Below are positions 54,772-62,699 of a DNA stretch of 64,000 nt, one piece after another. A model generated the notes under the pieces. It was not told where the DNA came from, made no database searches, and saw nothing but the letters and a program-made list of their open reading frames with translations. Position 1 is the stretch's first letter; each line of letters begins with the position of its first letter. Made by a program: the position numbers and the translations under genes. Source of the DNA: Sporosarcina luteola (GTDB lineage Bacteria > Bacillota > Bacilli > Bacillales_A > Planococcaceae); assembly GCA_014204635.1 (NCBI GenBank), contig JACHLS010000007.1, forward strand, positions 62,001-126,000, written 5' to 3'.

Positions 54772-55982
54772 AGGAACGGATCACCCGGAATAAAAATTTC
54801 ATGCTGCTTTGTACCGGCGTGACCGCCTCCGAACTCGGCGGCGCCTTTGGGACATTCACCAACTCGGTACTCGTTTATGAACTTACCGGGTCCAAACTGG
54901 CTTTGGGAAGTATGTGGCTGTTCTACTACGTTCCTTCGATTTTATTCCAACTGATTAGCGGGCCTCTCATCGATCGATGGAGCCGCAAATGGATTATGAT
55001 CATTTCGCAATGGACAAGAGGGTTAATTTTTCTCCTGCCGCTGATCGTGCTGGAACTCGGTATGTTAGAGACGTGGCACATCTATTTCGTTCAGATTGTT
55101 ATCAGTTTCATCACGCCCCTTTATGTTCCGGCGAATCAGGCGATCATTCCAACCATCATCCCGAAGGCAAAATTGCCGGCTGCAAATGCTTTTTTGGACG
55201 GTATGACGAGAATGATGCTTTTCATCGCGCCTGTTCTTGGCGGCCTGGTGATCCAAACTATCGGCACCCGTTCCACTTTGCTGATGATCAGCACACTCCT
55301 GATAAGTTCCGGTCTGTTGCTACTTTCATTACAGGAAAATCGGATCCGTATAACTATTCGCAAGTCGTGGTTTGGTCAATTGCAGGAAGGGATTCATTAT
55401 TTCTTCGGGATGCGCCTCATCGTATGGTTAGGTATATTTCTGGCCCTTGTTCAATTCGGCGTCGGCGTTACTCTGGTCATCAATCTACCTTATATCACCG
55501 ATGTATTGGGAGGGGATTATCAACATTACGGGTACTTTATGGCCGGATTCCCCTTAGGTTATATGCTCGGTTCCACCTTGATCGGGAGATTGCAAGGGAT
55601 CAAGCGGAGATATGTCATGCTTGGCTCGTTAGTAATCGGAGGATTCACTTACATCGCGCTTGGCCTGACCACCTCAATCTTCCTTGCAATATCTATTGAG
55701 ATGCTAGCGGGTATTGCTATGGCCATTTTCAGCATCCATAACATATCCATTTGCCAACAGACTATCCCCAATGAATTGATGGGCAAGGTCATGTCCGTCC
55801 GTTTAGCCATCATTAAGTTCGCCATGTTGCTTGGAATACTTGCAGGCGGTACAGTTAGTGAATTATGGGGCATCCGTCCAATGTACGTAACGATTGGTTC
55901 TATTATTGTGCTCGTCTCCCTGGGTGGCATAACGATTCCATACTTTACGTTTCTTGATAAGCCGATCAGCCAAAAACAATAA
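54768..55982 (+). CDS. MFS transporter
   Basis: A 404-residue protein with 12 TM helices and the MFS loop DRWSRKWIMI between TM2 and TM3. It resembles the enterobactin-exporter/macrolide-efflux subgroup. Efflux of a compound sensed by the linked ArsR protein is a reasonable inference. Confidence 0.88.
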   Translation: MKERITRNKNFMLLCTGVTASELGGAFGTFTNSVLVYELTGSKLALGSMWLFYYVPSILFQLISGPLIDRWSRKWIMIISQWTRGLIFLLPLIVLELGMLETWHIYFVQIVISFITPLYVPANQAIIPTIIPKAKLPAANAFLDGMTRMMLFIAPVLGGLVIQTIGTRSTLLMISTLLISSGLLLLSLQENRIRITIRKSWFGQLQEGIHYFFGMRLIVWLGIFLALVQFGVGVTLVINLPYITDVLGGDYQHYGYFMAGFPLGYMLGSTLIGRLQGIKRRYVMLGSLVIGGFTYIALGLTTSIFLAISIEMLAGIAMAIFSIHNISICQQTIPNELMGKVMSVRLAIIKFAMLLGILAGGTVSELWGIRPMYVTIGSIIVLVSLGGITIPYFTFLDKPISQKQ

Positions 55983-55984
55983 AA

Positions 55985-56017
55985 ATATGACGGTCGTCAT
56001 AGTGACAACCGTCATAT
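55985..56017 (+). terminator. Hairpin after the MFS gene
   Basis: ATATGACGGT (55985-55994) pairs with ACCGTCATAT (56008-56017). The T tail is weak. Confidence 0.62.
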
Positions 56018-56039
56018 CGGCCGCATGGACTCCGGTCGC

Positions 56040-56747
56040 TTATTCTCTTCTCAAAAACATCTTCATCGTCAGAAAAAAGCCCGCCACCACGTAAATCAAT
56101 ATCCATAGCGCATCCATCCAAAATCCACTCCCCACAACATAGGGCATGTCATCGGTAAAGTGCAGGATCACTTGATAGATAGGTGGAAACGGCAATAGTA
56201 TCCATTGAAATATGGATGCCTTTTCGACAATCCCCTGCTCTGCCAATGAAATGACAATCACAAACATTGCGGAGAGCCAAGCGAAACGTTTAGACTCCAC
56301 TTTTAAGATAGAGAAGAAGGAACCGACCAAAATCCCGAATAATGCCGACACTACATGTCCATAGATAGCAACACTAAGCTGAACTGCTTGGATAGGCTCC
56401 TTAAACATGGAAAAGATCAGCGGGTACACGAGAGCGAAAACACCCAGCGCAACCGCCCACAGGAAACACACGAACCATTTCCCGAATACATATGCATATT
56501 TGCTTTTCAGCTGGACAATCAACAAATTCTTTTCTGTCACTCCGTCCATTGAAAAAATACTCATCGCCACCCATGTCATGGCTAAATACAGAGAAACACC
56601 CGTAATTACATAGCTGCTCATGGCCGGAACACCGCTGTATGTATAAAAAATGATAATCCAAGCGCCGAAAAGAGTGACGGGCGGTATGAACGTCAAGGAA
56701 CGGAGATAGCTTTTCATTTGATATTGAATAAAACCAGATTGAATCAT
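56040..56747 (-). CDS. ABC transporter permease-like membrane protein
   Basis: A 235-residue protein with six TM helices, encoded directly after the ATPase with a 4-bp overlap. No recognised subfamily motif; a small exporter permease is likely. Confidence 0.75.
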   Translation of the reverse strand: MIQSGFIQYQMKSYLRSLTFIPPVTLFGAWIIIFYTYSGVPAMSSYVITGVSLYLAMTWVAMSIFSMDGVTEKNLLIVQLKSKYAYVFGKWFVCFLWAVALGVFALVYPLIFSMFKEPIQAVQLSVAIYGHVVSALFGILVGSFFSILKVESKRFAWLSAMFVIVISLAEQGIVEKASIFQWILLPFPPIYQVILHFTDDMPYVVGSGFWMDALWILIYVVAGFFLTMKMFLRRE

Positions 56748-57556
56748 GATTTCACCTTCACTTCCAATATCGAACAGTTTACACCGAGCAATTTTCGTAA
56801 CAGGTTGTCACTCTTATCTTCTTCCACCGTTATGACTGCCGTCTTTCGATCGAATTGAATTCGGTCAGATGGAACGAACGCCAAATCCTGTTCGACTCGG
56901 AACTTCACACGGATCAGTCTTTGCTGTTTCCTTTGCGGCTGATAGACAGTCATTTTTCCAGTCTCTATATGTAGCGTCTCTGTCGCAACCTGTGTGATCG
57001 GGCCGTCCTCATGCGCAGTGAAAATGATCGGGATCTGTCCACGGAACTCTTGCAACAGGCTGACAAACGCTTGCTGCGATTCTTGATCTAATCCTGTGAG
57101 CGGTTCATCCAAAAGAAGTAGATCCGGTCGCATGAGAAGTGCCTGAATGATGCCGACCTTCTGCTTTGTCCCTTTGGAGCAATTGGCGAGCGGAGTATTC
57201 TGAAATGAACCTAATCCGAATATATCCATATACTTCACAAGGAGCATCTCATTCTCCTTCATCGAAGGATAGAAGGAAGCTGTCAAAGATAAATACTCCT
57301 TCACTTTAAAGCGGAGCCCTTCCGGAAAATGTTCAGGGACATATCCAATTTTTTTCGTGTTCAAGCGCACTTCTCCATCGGTCGGTTTATAAATGCCCGC
57401 CAAAATTTTCAGTAATGTACTTTTACCCGAGCCATTGCCCCCCTGGACGAATAGGATTGTATCTCGTGTACAAGAAAACGAAACATGCTGAAATAACTTG
57501 CGCCCGGCTACTTCTTTCCCAATATCTGAAACTTCTAAAACAATTTCCATTCCCAT
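56744..57556 (-). CDS. ABC transporter ATP-binding protein with degenerate signature motif
   Basis: A 270-residue ATPase: Walker A GGNGSGKST, Walker B LLLLDEPLTGLD, but the signature is CSKGTKQKVGI instead of LSGGQ. A C-terminal extension of about 70 residues follows the ATPase core. It pairs with the downstream permease. Confidence 0.88.
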   Translation of the reverse strand: MGMEIVLEVSDIGKEVAGRKLFQHVSFSCTRDTILFVQGGNGSGKSTLLKILAGIYKPTDGEVRLNTKKIGYVPEHFPEGLRFKVKEYLSLTASFYPSMKENEMLLVKYMDIFGLGSFQNTPLANCSKGTKQKVGIIQALLMRPDLLLLDEPLTGLDQESQQAFVSLLQEFRGQIPIIFTAHEDGPITQVATETLHIETGKMTVYQPQRKQQRLIRVKFRVEQDLAFVPSDRIQFDRKTAVITVEEDKSDNLLRKLLGVNCSILEVKVKS

Positions 57557-57603
57557 CCCCCTTATATCACTTAGAGCCTAGTATACAGAAACCTGTTGAA
57601 AAA

Positions 57604-57636
57604 ACAAAAAAAACACCAGATGTCTCTGGTGTCCTT
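57604..57636 (-). terminator. Terminator after the Rieske oxygenase
   Basis: ACACCAGA (57612-57619) pairs with TCTGGTGT (57624-57631). T8 on the minus strand. Confidence 0.85.
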
Positions 57637-57642
57637 CTAATC

Positions 57643-58617
57643 TTATGCTGTTCCCATCTTCACGCCATTTTCTTTTAAATATTGTCTGTATGCAATACTC
57701 ATCCGGTCACAGACAAGCGACAGCTCCACTTGCAGGTCGAGCGGAAGCTCTTCCGGTTTTTGATTTTCAACAACCGGCTTATCCTGCGCGAAGATTTCAT
57801 CCTGGAATTGAATCAATGCTTCATCTGTCAGACCTGTATCATAATTAAATGATAGGATGCCGTACGCCATGGAACGATCCTCGTCGATCGGGCGGACTGT
57901 CAGCAGGATGGTCATGAGTGTATTGTTCTCTTTGTCCCTTTTCGTAAAACTGACGGTAAAGGGACGATGGATCTCATATGTGTAATACACATACTTCGGG
58001 ATTCCCGAGCCGTCAGGATCCGGCTGGAAGATCGCGATTTCATCAGTGTAAATTCGGTCTTGCTCCTTATTCACTTTATAATCATGCACTTCCCTATGTG
58101 ATTCCGTACCTAATGCACCGACATGAACGACTGCCAAATGACCGACATCCAGAAAGTTTTCGATGATGCGAGGCGGCTTTGCCGCCACTTCCTGCGGTCC
58201 CCATATGACATGATGATAGCTCTCATCTTTCATTGGCCGATAGGTAAACAAGTCCGGATTGTTCCCTGCAAGGTTTACCCATATCAATCCATACTGTTCT
58301 ATGCATGGATAGGAGATAGCCTTCGCTTTTTTTGGAATCGCCCGTCCTTCCGGAAGCTGCGGAATGTGTACGCATGCTCCTTCATCGTCATACTCCCACG
58401 CATGGTACGGACAAACGAGGCAGTCATTTTTCACTTCCCCTAACGACAAGGCAGCCCCTCTATGGATACAAAGATCTTTGAAGGCGTGAACCCCTTTGCT
58501 GTTGCGGAAAACCGCCAGTCGTTCTCCCATTAATACAACTTGGATTGGCGACTCCTTGACGTCTTCGGACCGGCATGCAACGAGCCAATCTTCTAGAAGC
58601 ACTTGATCATCTATCAT
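57643..58617 (-). CDS. Rieske-type aromatic ring-hydroxylating/N- or O-demethylating oxygenase
   Basis: A 324-residue oxygenase. The Rieske 2Fe-2S site is CIHRGAALSLG (C-x-H) then CLVCPYHAW (C-x2-H) near residues 49-72. The mononuclear iron site follows as NFLDVGHLAVVH near residue 155. It resembles the vanillate/caffeine demethylase group rather than naphthalene dioxygenases. No reductase gene is adjacent. It is divergent from a purine permease across a PurBox pair, so a purine-derived substrate is a reasonable guess. Confidence 0.87.
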   Translation of the reverse strand: MIDDQVLLEDWLVACRSEDVKESPIQVVLMGERLAVFRNSKGVHAFKDLCIHRGAALSLGEVKNDCLVCPYHAWEYDDEGACVHIPQLPEGRAIPKKAKAISYPCIEQYGLIWVNLAGNNPDLFTYRPMKDESYHHVIWGPQEVAAKPPRIIENFLDVGHLAVVHVGALGTESHREVHDYKVNKEQDRIYTDEIAIFQPDPDGSGIPKYVYYTYEIHRPFTVSFTKRDKENNTLMTILLTVRPIDEDRSMAYGILSFNYDTGLTDEALIQFQDEIFAQDKPVVENQKPEELPLDLQVELSLVCDRMSIAYRQYLKENGVKMGTA

Positions 58618-58740
58618 TTCTATCGCTCCCTCTGTCTGTTATCCTCTTCGGTTGCCGTTCACATTTTTCGTATTTTGCAGGCAAGCATTTGAATCATCCT
58701 ATGTACATAGTACGGGATATTTCTAGTCGCAGTCAACCCC

Positions 58741-58786
58741 AAACACGAACTATAGTTATTTTTTTATTTAATTCGTTCGCTTTTTA
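58741..58786. promoter_or_regulatory. PurBox pair (PurR operator) in the divergent Rieske/permease region
   Basis: AAACACGAAC (58741-58750) and the inverted GTTCG (58775-58779, inside ATTCGTTCGC) are separated by exactly 24 nt between CGAAC and GTTCG, the same spacing and arm sequence as the B. subtilis pur-operon PurBoxes from memory. TATAAT at 58810-58815 is the likely -10 for the permease. Control of the divergent Rieske gene is possible. Confidence 0.75.
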
Positions 58787-58860
58787 TATACAAAATACAA
58801 ATAACGTTATATAATCCACTTGAAAAGTTCGTAATAACCGAAAGAGAGAGGTTAGCAACT

Positions 58861-60192
58861 ATGGAAAAGAAACCCGATGGCATCATCATTGGCGTCAACG
58901 AAAAGGTAAGCGCCCCAAAAGCCTTGGTTCTTGGATTACAGCACGTACTCGCGATGGACTTGTATATCGCTCCGATCATCATTGCAGGACTTTTATCTTT
59001 AACTGTAGAAAACACGTCTTTCTTTATCCAAATGTGCTTCTTTGCAACAGGCATTGCCACATTAATTCAAACAGGTGCGGGCATTAAGCTCCCCGTCGTA
59101 CAAGGCCCTTCCTATGTACCAGTTGGCGCCATCGCAGCAATCGGCAGCAAATTAGGGCTTGGTGCCATTGCAGGGAGTTTGATTCCCGGTGCTATTTTTA
59201 TTGCCCTCCTTGGTTATCCTTTAAAATGGTTCGCGAAAGCGGTTCGCAAAACGATTCCTCCACTCGTCGGCGGAACAGTCATTATTATTGTTGGGATTGC
59301 GTTGATGCCGATTGGCCTGAACAATATCTTTTTGGCGGAAGGCAGCATCGGCACGAATATCATAGTGGCTTCCGTTTCTGCTCTCATTGTCATCGTTTGT
59401 ATGCTGCTTGGAAGGAGACTTGGAGGCATTGGCACCTTTTTCCGGTTGGTCTCTGTAATTCTCGCAATCGTTGGCGGCACTATTACAGCCGGCATTCTCG
59501 GTACTGTGGATTTTTCTCCTGTCCGGGACGCGGCATGGTTTTCATTACCGTCGCTATTGCCTTTTGGAAAACCGGTATTTAATACGGGTGCTATCATATC
59601 CATGATTTTTGTCTATTTAATTATCTTAATCGAAACGACCGGTACATGGTTCGTCGTTTCCACAGTTACCGGGGAAGAGCTGGATGAGAAGCGGTTGAAT
59701 CGTGCTTCCTTCGGTGAGGGACTTGGCTGTTTGGCGGGTTCGCTTGTCGGCAGTACCCCGATGACCGGCTATTCATCCAATGCCGGACTTCTTGCAATCA
59801 CAGGTGTTGCCAGCCGGACGGTCATCATGGTCAGCGGCGGAATCCTGGTCTGTCTGGGCCTTGTTCCTAAGTTGTCGACTGCAATTACCTGCATCCCGGA
59901 ACCTGTCATCAATGGGATATTCGGTATTGTCTGTGTGGCAATCGTGACAAACGGGATGAAAGTCATTCAACCGATTGTCATCGACGATCGAAACATGATG
60001 GTTATCGGAATTCCCATCCTTCTGACGATCGCCGTCACAGTACTGCCGAAAGAAGTGCTGGCGAATGTGCCAGACTGGGCGAACTATATCCTGTCGTCCG
60101 GCATCACGGTCGGTGCGCTGGCTACGGTCCTGCTGAACTTGATCATTCCGGTCGCCAAAAAAGAAACTGTTGAACCTCCATCAATTGAATAA
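58861..60192 (+). CDS. pbuX: Uracil/xanthine (NCS2) permease, PbuX-like
   Basis: A 443-residue transporter with 14 TM helices and NCS2 motifs: LGLQHVLAMDLYIAPI, then GQ-like QGPSYVPVGAI and the late SLVGSTPMTGYSSNAG. It imports purine bases, most likely xanthine, uric acid or a relative, by proton symport. The gene has GAGAGAGG upstream. The PurBox pair suggests repression when purines are plentiful. Confidence 0.9.
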   Translation: MEKKPDGIIIGVNEKVSAPKALVLGLQHVLAMDLYIAPIIIAGLLSLTVENTSFFIQMCFFATGIATLIQTGAGIKLPVVQGPSYVPVGAIAAIGSKLGLGAIAGSLIPGAIFIALLGYPLKWFAKAVRKTIPPLVGGTVIIIVGIALMPIGLNNIFLAEGSIGTNIIVASVSALIVIVCMLLGRRLGGIGTFFRLVSVILAIVGGTITAGILGTVDFSPVRDAAWFSLPSLLPFGKPVFNTGAIISMIFVYLIILIETTGTWFVVSTVTGEELDEKRLNRASFGEGLGCLAGSLVGSTPMTGYSSNAGLLAITGVASRTVIMVSGGILVCLGLVPKLSTAITCIPEPVINGIFGIVCVAIVTNGMKVIQPIVIDDRNMMVIGIPILLTIAVTVLPKEVLANVPDWANYILSSGITVGALATVLLNLIIPVAKKETVEPPSIE

Positions 60193-60199
60193 ACAGAAA

Positions 60200-60230
60200 G
60201 AGGGCAGACACGGATTGTGTCTGCCCCTTT
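60200..60230. terminator. Terminator after the purine permease
   Basis: GGGCAGACA (60202-60210) pairs with TGTCTGCCC (60218-60226), then TTTT; convergent with ywbE. Confidence 0.83.
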
Positions 60231-60237
60231 TATGGCA

Positions 60238-60432
60238 TCATTCCAAAATATCGCATACCCTGCCTACTTGTCCGTCCGCCAGGCGTACTTTAATGCCATG
60301 CGGATGATAGCTGGAGTTCGTCAACAAATCTTTTACGATACCTTCCGTTTTGTTGCCGGTCCGCTGATCCTTTTTTAAGATGACATTCACTCGCAGTCCA
60401 GGCTTAACATCACTTCTATTCCGTCCATCCAT
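60238..60432 (-). CDS. ywbE: YwbE family protein
   Basis: A 64-residue protein, MDGRNRSDVKPGLRVNVILK onward to the GIKVRLADGQVGRV end, matching YwbE (DUF2196), a small basic beta protein of unknown function, possibly nucleic-acid binding. ATG 60432 overlaps the methyltransferase stop as TAATG. Confidence 0.88.
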   Translation of the reverse strand: MDGRNRSDVKPGLRVNVILKKDQRTGNKTEGIVKDLLTNSSYHPHGIKVRLADGQVGRVCDILE

Positions 60433-61040
60433 TAGGCGTCTGTCCCTCCTTTTTGAAATATGCATTGTACGACATGGGCCTTCCCCGTGTGAAGCTGCCC
60501 TTCCTCTCGGTAGACTTCCCCTATATAAAAATGTTCAATGAAATAGCCATCGAAACTTTGCAGCACGCGCACGGGATCAACTAACAACGCCTCGTCACGC
60601 GGCCCGCCTGTTCCGTAGCGGAGCTGATCTTTCGTGTATAATTCACTGATATAATAGCCGCCTGGCCGCAGGGATTGTTGAATTCCCTCAAGTGTGCGTT
60701 TCATCACTTGATGTGGAAAATGGCCAAAAATGTGGACAACGGCATCCCATTGCTCATCCCCCCACTCCACATCTGCCAAGTCACGGAGTTCCGTTTTCAC
60801 GGCAACCCCTTTTTCCGCAGCCAATTTCGCTGTTTTTTCCAGGCCTGCTTTGGCATAATCCCATGCCGTCACATCAAAGCCGAGGGACGCCAGATAAACG
60901 GCATTTCGTCCCTCCCCTTCCGCAATGCAGAGCACTTTACCTTTCGTTAAATGCTTTGCCGCTTCCATCACGAATTGATTCGGCTCTTTTCCATAAACAT
61001 ATTCCTCTGTGTCGAAGCGTTCGTGCCATGGGTTCATCAA
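60432..61040 (-). CDS. Class I SAM-dependent methyltransferase
   Basis: A 202-residue Rossmann methyltransferase (tellurite-resistance/TehB-like). The SAM loop is LCIAEGEGRNAVYLA, followed by VTAWDYA and the WDAVVHIFGHFP motif. The methyl acceptor is unknown. Either of two adjacent ATGs may start it. Repeat array B begins about 95 bp upstream. Confidence 0.85.
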   Translation of the reverse strand: MMNPWHERFDTEEYVYGKEPNQFVMEAAKHLTKGKVLCIAEGEGRNAVYLASLGFDVTAWDYAKAGLEKTAKLAAEKGVAVKTELRDLADVEWGDEQWDAVVHIFGHFPHQVMKRTLEGIQQSLRPGGYYISELYTKDQLRYGTGGPRDEALLVDPVRVLQSFDGYFIEHFYIGEVYREEGQLHTGKAHVVQCIFQKGGTDA

Positions 61041-61137
61041 CCATTCATCCCTTCCATCTGCATTATTATCTCCAGTTTAGCACGGAAGTCCACTCTATAT
61101 GGCTTCCTCACTCCTCCGCCAAGCGCTCAGTCAGGGG

Positions 61138-62036
61138 TTTTGACGTTCGGCCCGGAGTTCTGGCATTTGCACTCGGATTCTGGCGTTTAACTCGAGGTTC
61201 TGGCGTTCGCACCCAGACTCTGGCGTTCAACTCGAGGTTCTGGCGTTCGTACCCGGATTCTGGCCTTCAACTCGAGGTTCTGGCGTTCACGACCGGATTC
61301 TGGCGTTCAACTCGAGGTTCTGGCGTTCAACTCGAAGTTCTGGCGTTCGCACCCGGATTTTGGCGTTCAACTCGAAGTTCTGGCGTTCGCACCCAGACTC
61401 TGGCGTTCAACTCGCGGTTCTGGCGTTCGTACCCGGATTCTGGCGTTCAACTCGCGGTTCTGGCGTTCGCACCCGGATTCTGGCGTTCGACTCGAGGTTC
61501 TGGCGTTCGTATCCGGATTCTGGCGTTCAACTCGAGGTTCTGGCGTTCGCATCCAGACTCTGGCGTTCAACTCGCGGTTCTGGCGTTCGCACCCGGATTC
61601 TGGCGTTCGACTCGAGGTTCTGGCGTTCGTATCCAGACTCTGGCGTTCAACTCGCGGTTCTGGCGTTCGTACCCGGATTCTGGCGTTCGACTCGAGGTTC
61701 TGGCGTTCGCACCCGAATTCTGGCGTTCGTACCCGAATTCTGGCGTTCAACTCGAAGTTCTGGCGTTCGCATCCAGACTCTGGCGTTCAACTCGAGGTTC
61801 TGGCGTTCGTACCCGGATTCTGGCGTTCAACTCGAGGTTCTGGCGTTCGCACCCGGATTCTGGCGTTCAACTCGAGGTTCTGGCGTTCGCATTCGGATTC
61901 TGGCGTTCAACTCGAGGTTCTGGCGTTCGCACCCGGATTCTGGCGTTCGACTCGAGGTTCTGGCGTTCGTATCCGGATTCTGGCGTTCGACTCGAGGTTC
62001 TGGCGTTCGTATCCGGATTCTGGCGTTCAAATCATA
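61138..62036. repeat. Repeat array B: 45 units of exactly 20 nt with TCTGGCGTTC core
   Basis: The core (TTCTGGCGTTC-like) recurs every 20 nt from 61141 to 62021 with no insertion or deletion over 880 bp. Remainders alternate between AACTCGAGGT-like and GCACCCGGAT-like decamers, giving a 40-nt dimer. The first unit is degenerate. Long frames are open on both strands because units lack stops, but the 20-nt period shifts phase each unit. It lies in the divergent region between the methyltransferase and an ECF sigma gene. Confidence 0.96.
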
Positions 62037-62048
62037 TTTTCGTTGAAG

Positions 62049-62077
62049 TGAAATCTTTTGACCACTCGACCCGTTAT
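62049..62077 (+). promoter_or_regulatory. Possible ECF-type autoregulated promoter
   Basis: TGAAAT (62049-62054), 17-nt gap, CGTTAT (62072-62077) resembles the Bacillus ECF pattern TGAAAC/CGTC. It begins 13 bp after the end of array B. Confidence 0.4.
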
Positions 62078-62132
62078 ACTGGATGAAACACAAAATGACA
62101 TGCGCATGTCCGTTTCAAGTAAGGAGGTCACT

Positions 62133-62699
62133 ATGGAAGAAGAGCAGCTTTGGATACGCCAAGTGTTGGCAGGCGACAAGCAAGCGTTTGCCAACATTAT
62201 CAATAAATATAAAAACCCATTGTATGCGACCATTTTGCGGATGACAAAAAATCCGCAGGACGCTCAAGATCTTGTACAAGATGCTTTTATTAAAGTGTAC
62301 CGCAATCTTCACAAGTATGATGGAAGCGGTCCTTTTTCGGGATGGCTCTATCGGGTGGCCATCAATCATTGCATGGATGAGTTTCGGAAAAAACGATACT
62401 CCACAGTGCAGGTTCAAATGGACGAAGAAAAGATCGTCAACCCGACTCATCCAGAAATCGTGTTTTTGAAAAAAGAGAAAAGCCGTCAACTTGAGAGACT
62501 CATCTCTACTTTGCCTGTGGATGAACGACTTATCATCCTCCTCCGATATGTAAACGAAATCAGTTACGAAGAAATTGCGGAACTAATGGGCGTGCCTTTG
62601 TCTACAGTTCGGAACAAACTGCATCGGGCAAAGAAAAAGATGAGAGAAACGGTGAAACGTGAAGGAGGATATTATCATGAATTGTCCAACGGCGGATAA
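62133..62699 (+). CDS. ECF-type sigma factor (SigW-like)
   Basis: A 188-residue sigma factor: region 2 has DAQDLVQDAFIKVYRNLHKY and GPFSGWLYRVAINHCMDEFR; region 4 has LPVDERLIILLRYVNEISYE with a helix-turn-helix ending TVRNKLHRAKKK. ATG 62133 follows AAGGAGG (62120-62126). It overlaps the anti-sigma gene by 23 bp. Confidence 0.92.
   Translation: MEEEQLWIRQVLAGDKQAFANIINKYKNPLYATILRMTKNPQDAQDLVQDAFIKVYRNLHKYDGSGPFSGWLYRVAINHCMDEFRKKRYSTVQVQMDEEKIVNPTHPEIVFLKKEKSRQLERLISTLPVDERLIILLRYVNEISYEEIAELMGVPLSTVRNKLHRAKKKMRETVKREGGYYHELSNGG

Noticed and set aside
58790..58860. Purine riboswitch upstream of the permease (TATATAATCC is seen)
   Set aside because: Only about 45 nt remain before the start codon, and the other conserved loops are absent. 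TATAAT fits better as a -10 box.
61138..62036. CRISPR array
   Set aside because: The unit is only 20 nt and the 'spacers' are ten bases drawn from two recurring families, not unique. No cas genes are in the window.
60692..62086. 464-residue forward ORF and 127/88-residue reverse ORFs with Arg/Ser-rich repeats
   Set aside because: They are open frames across array B, lacking starts with ribosome sites and present in several frames on both strands.
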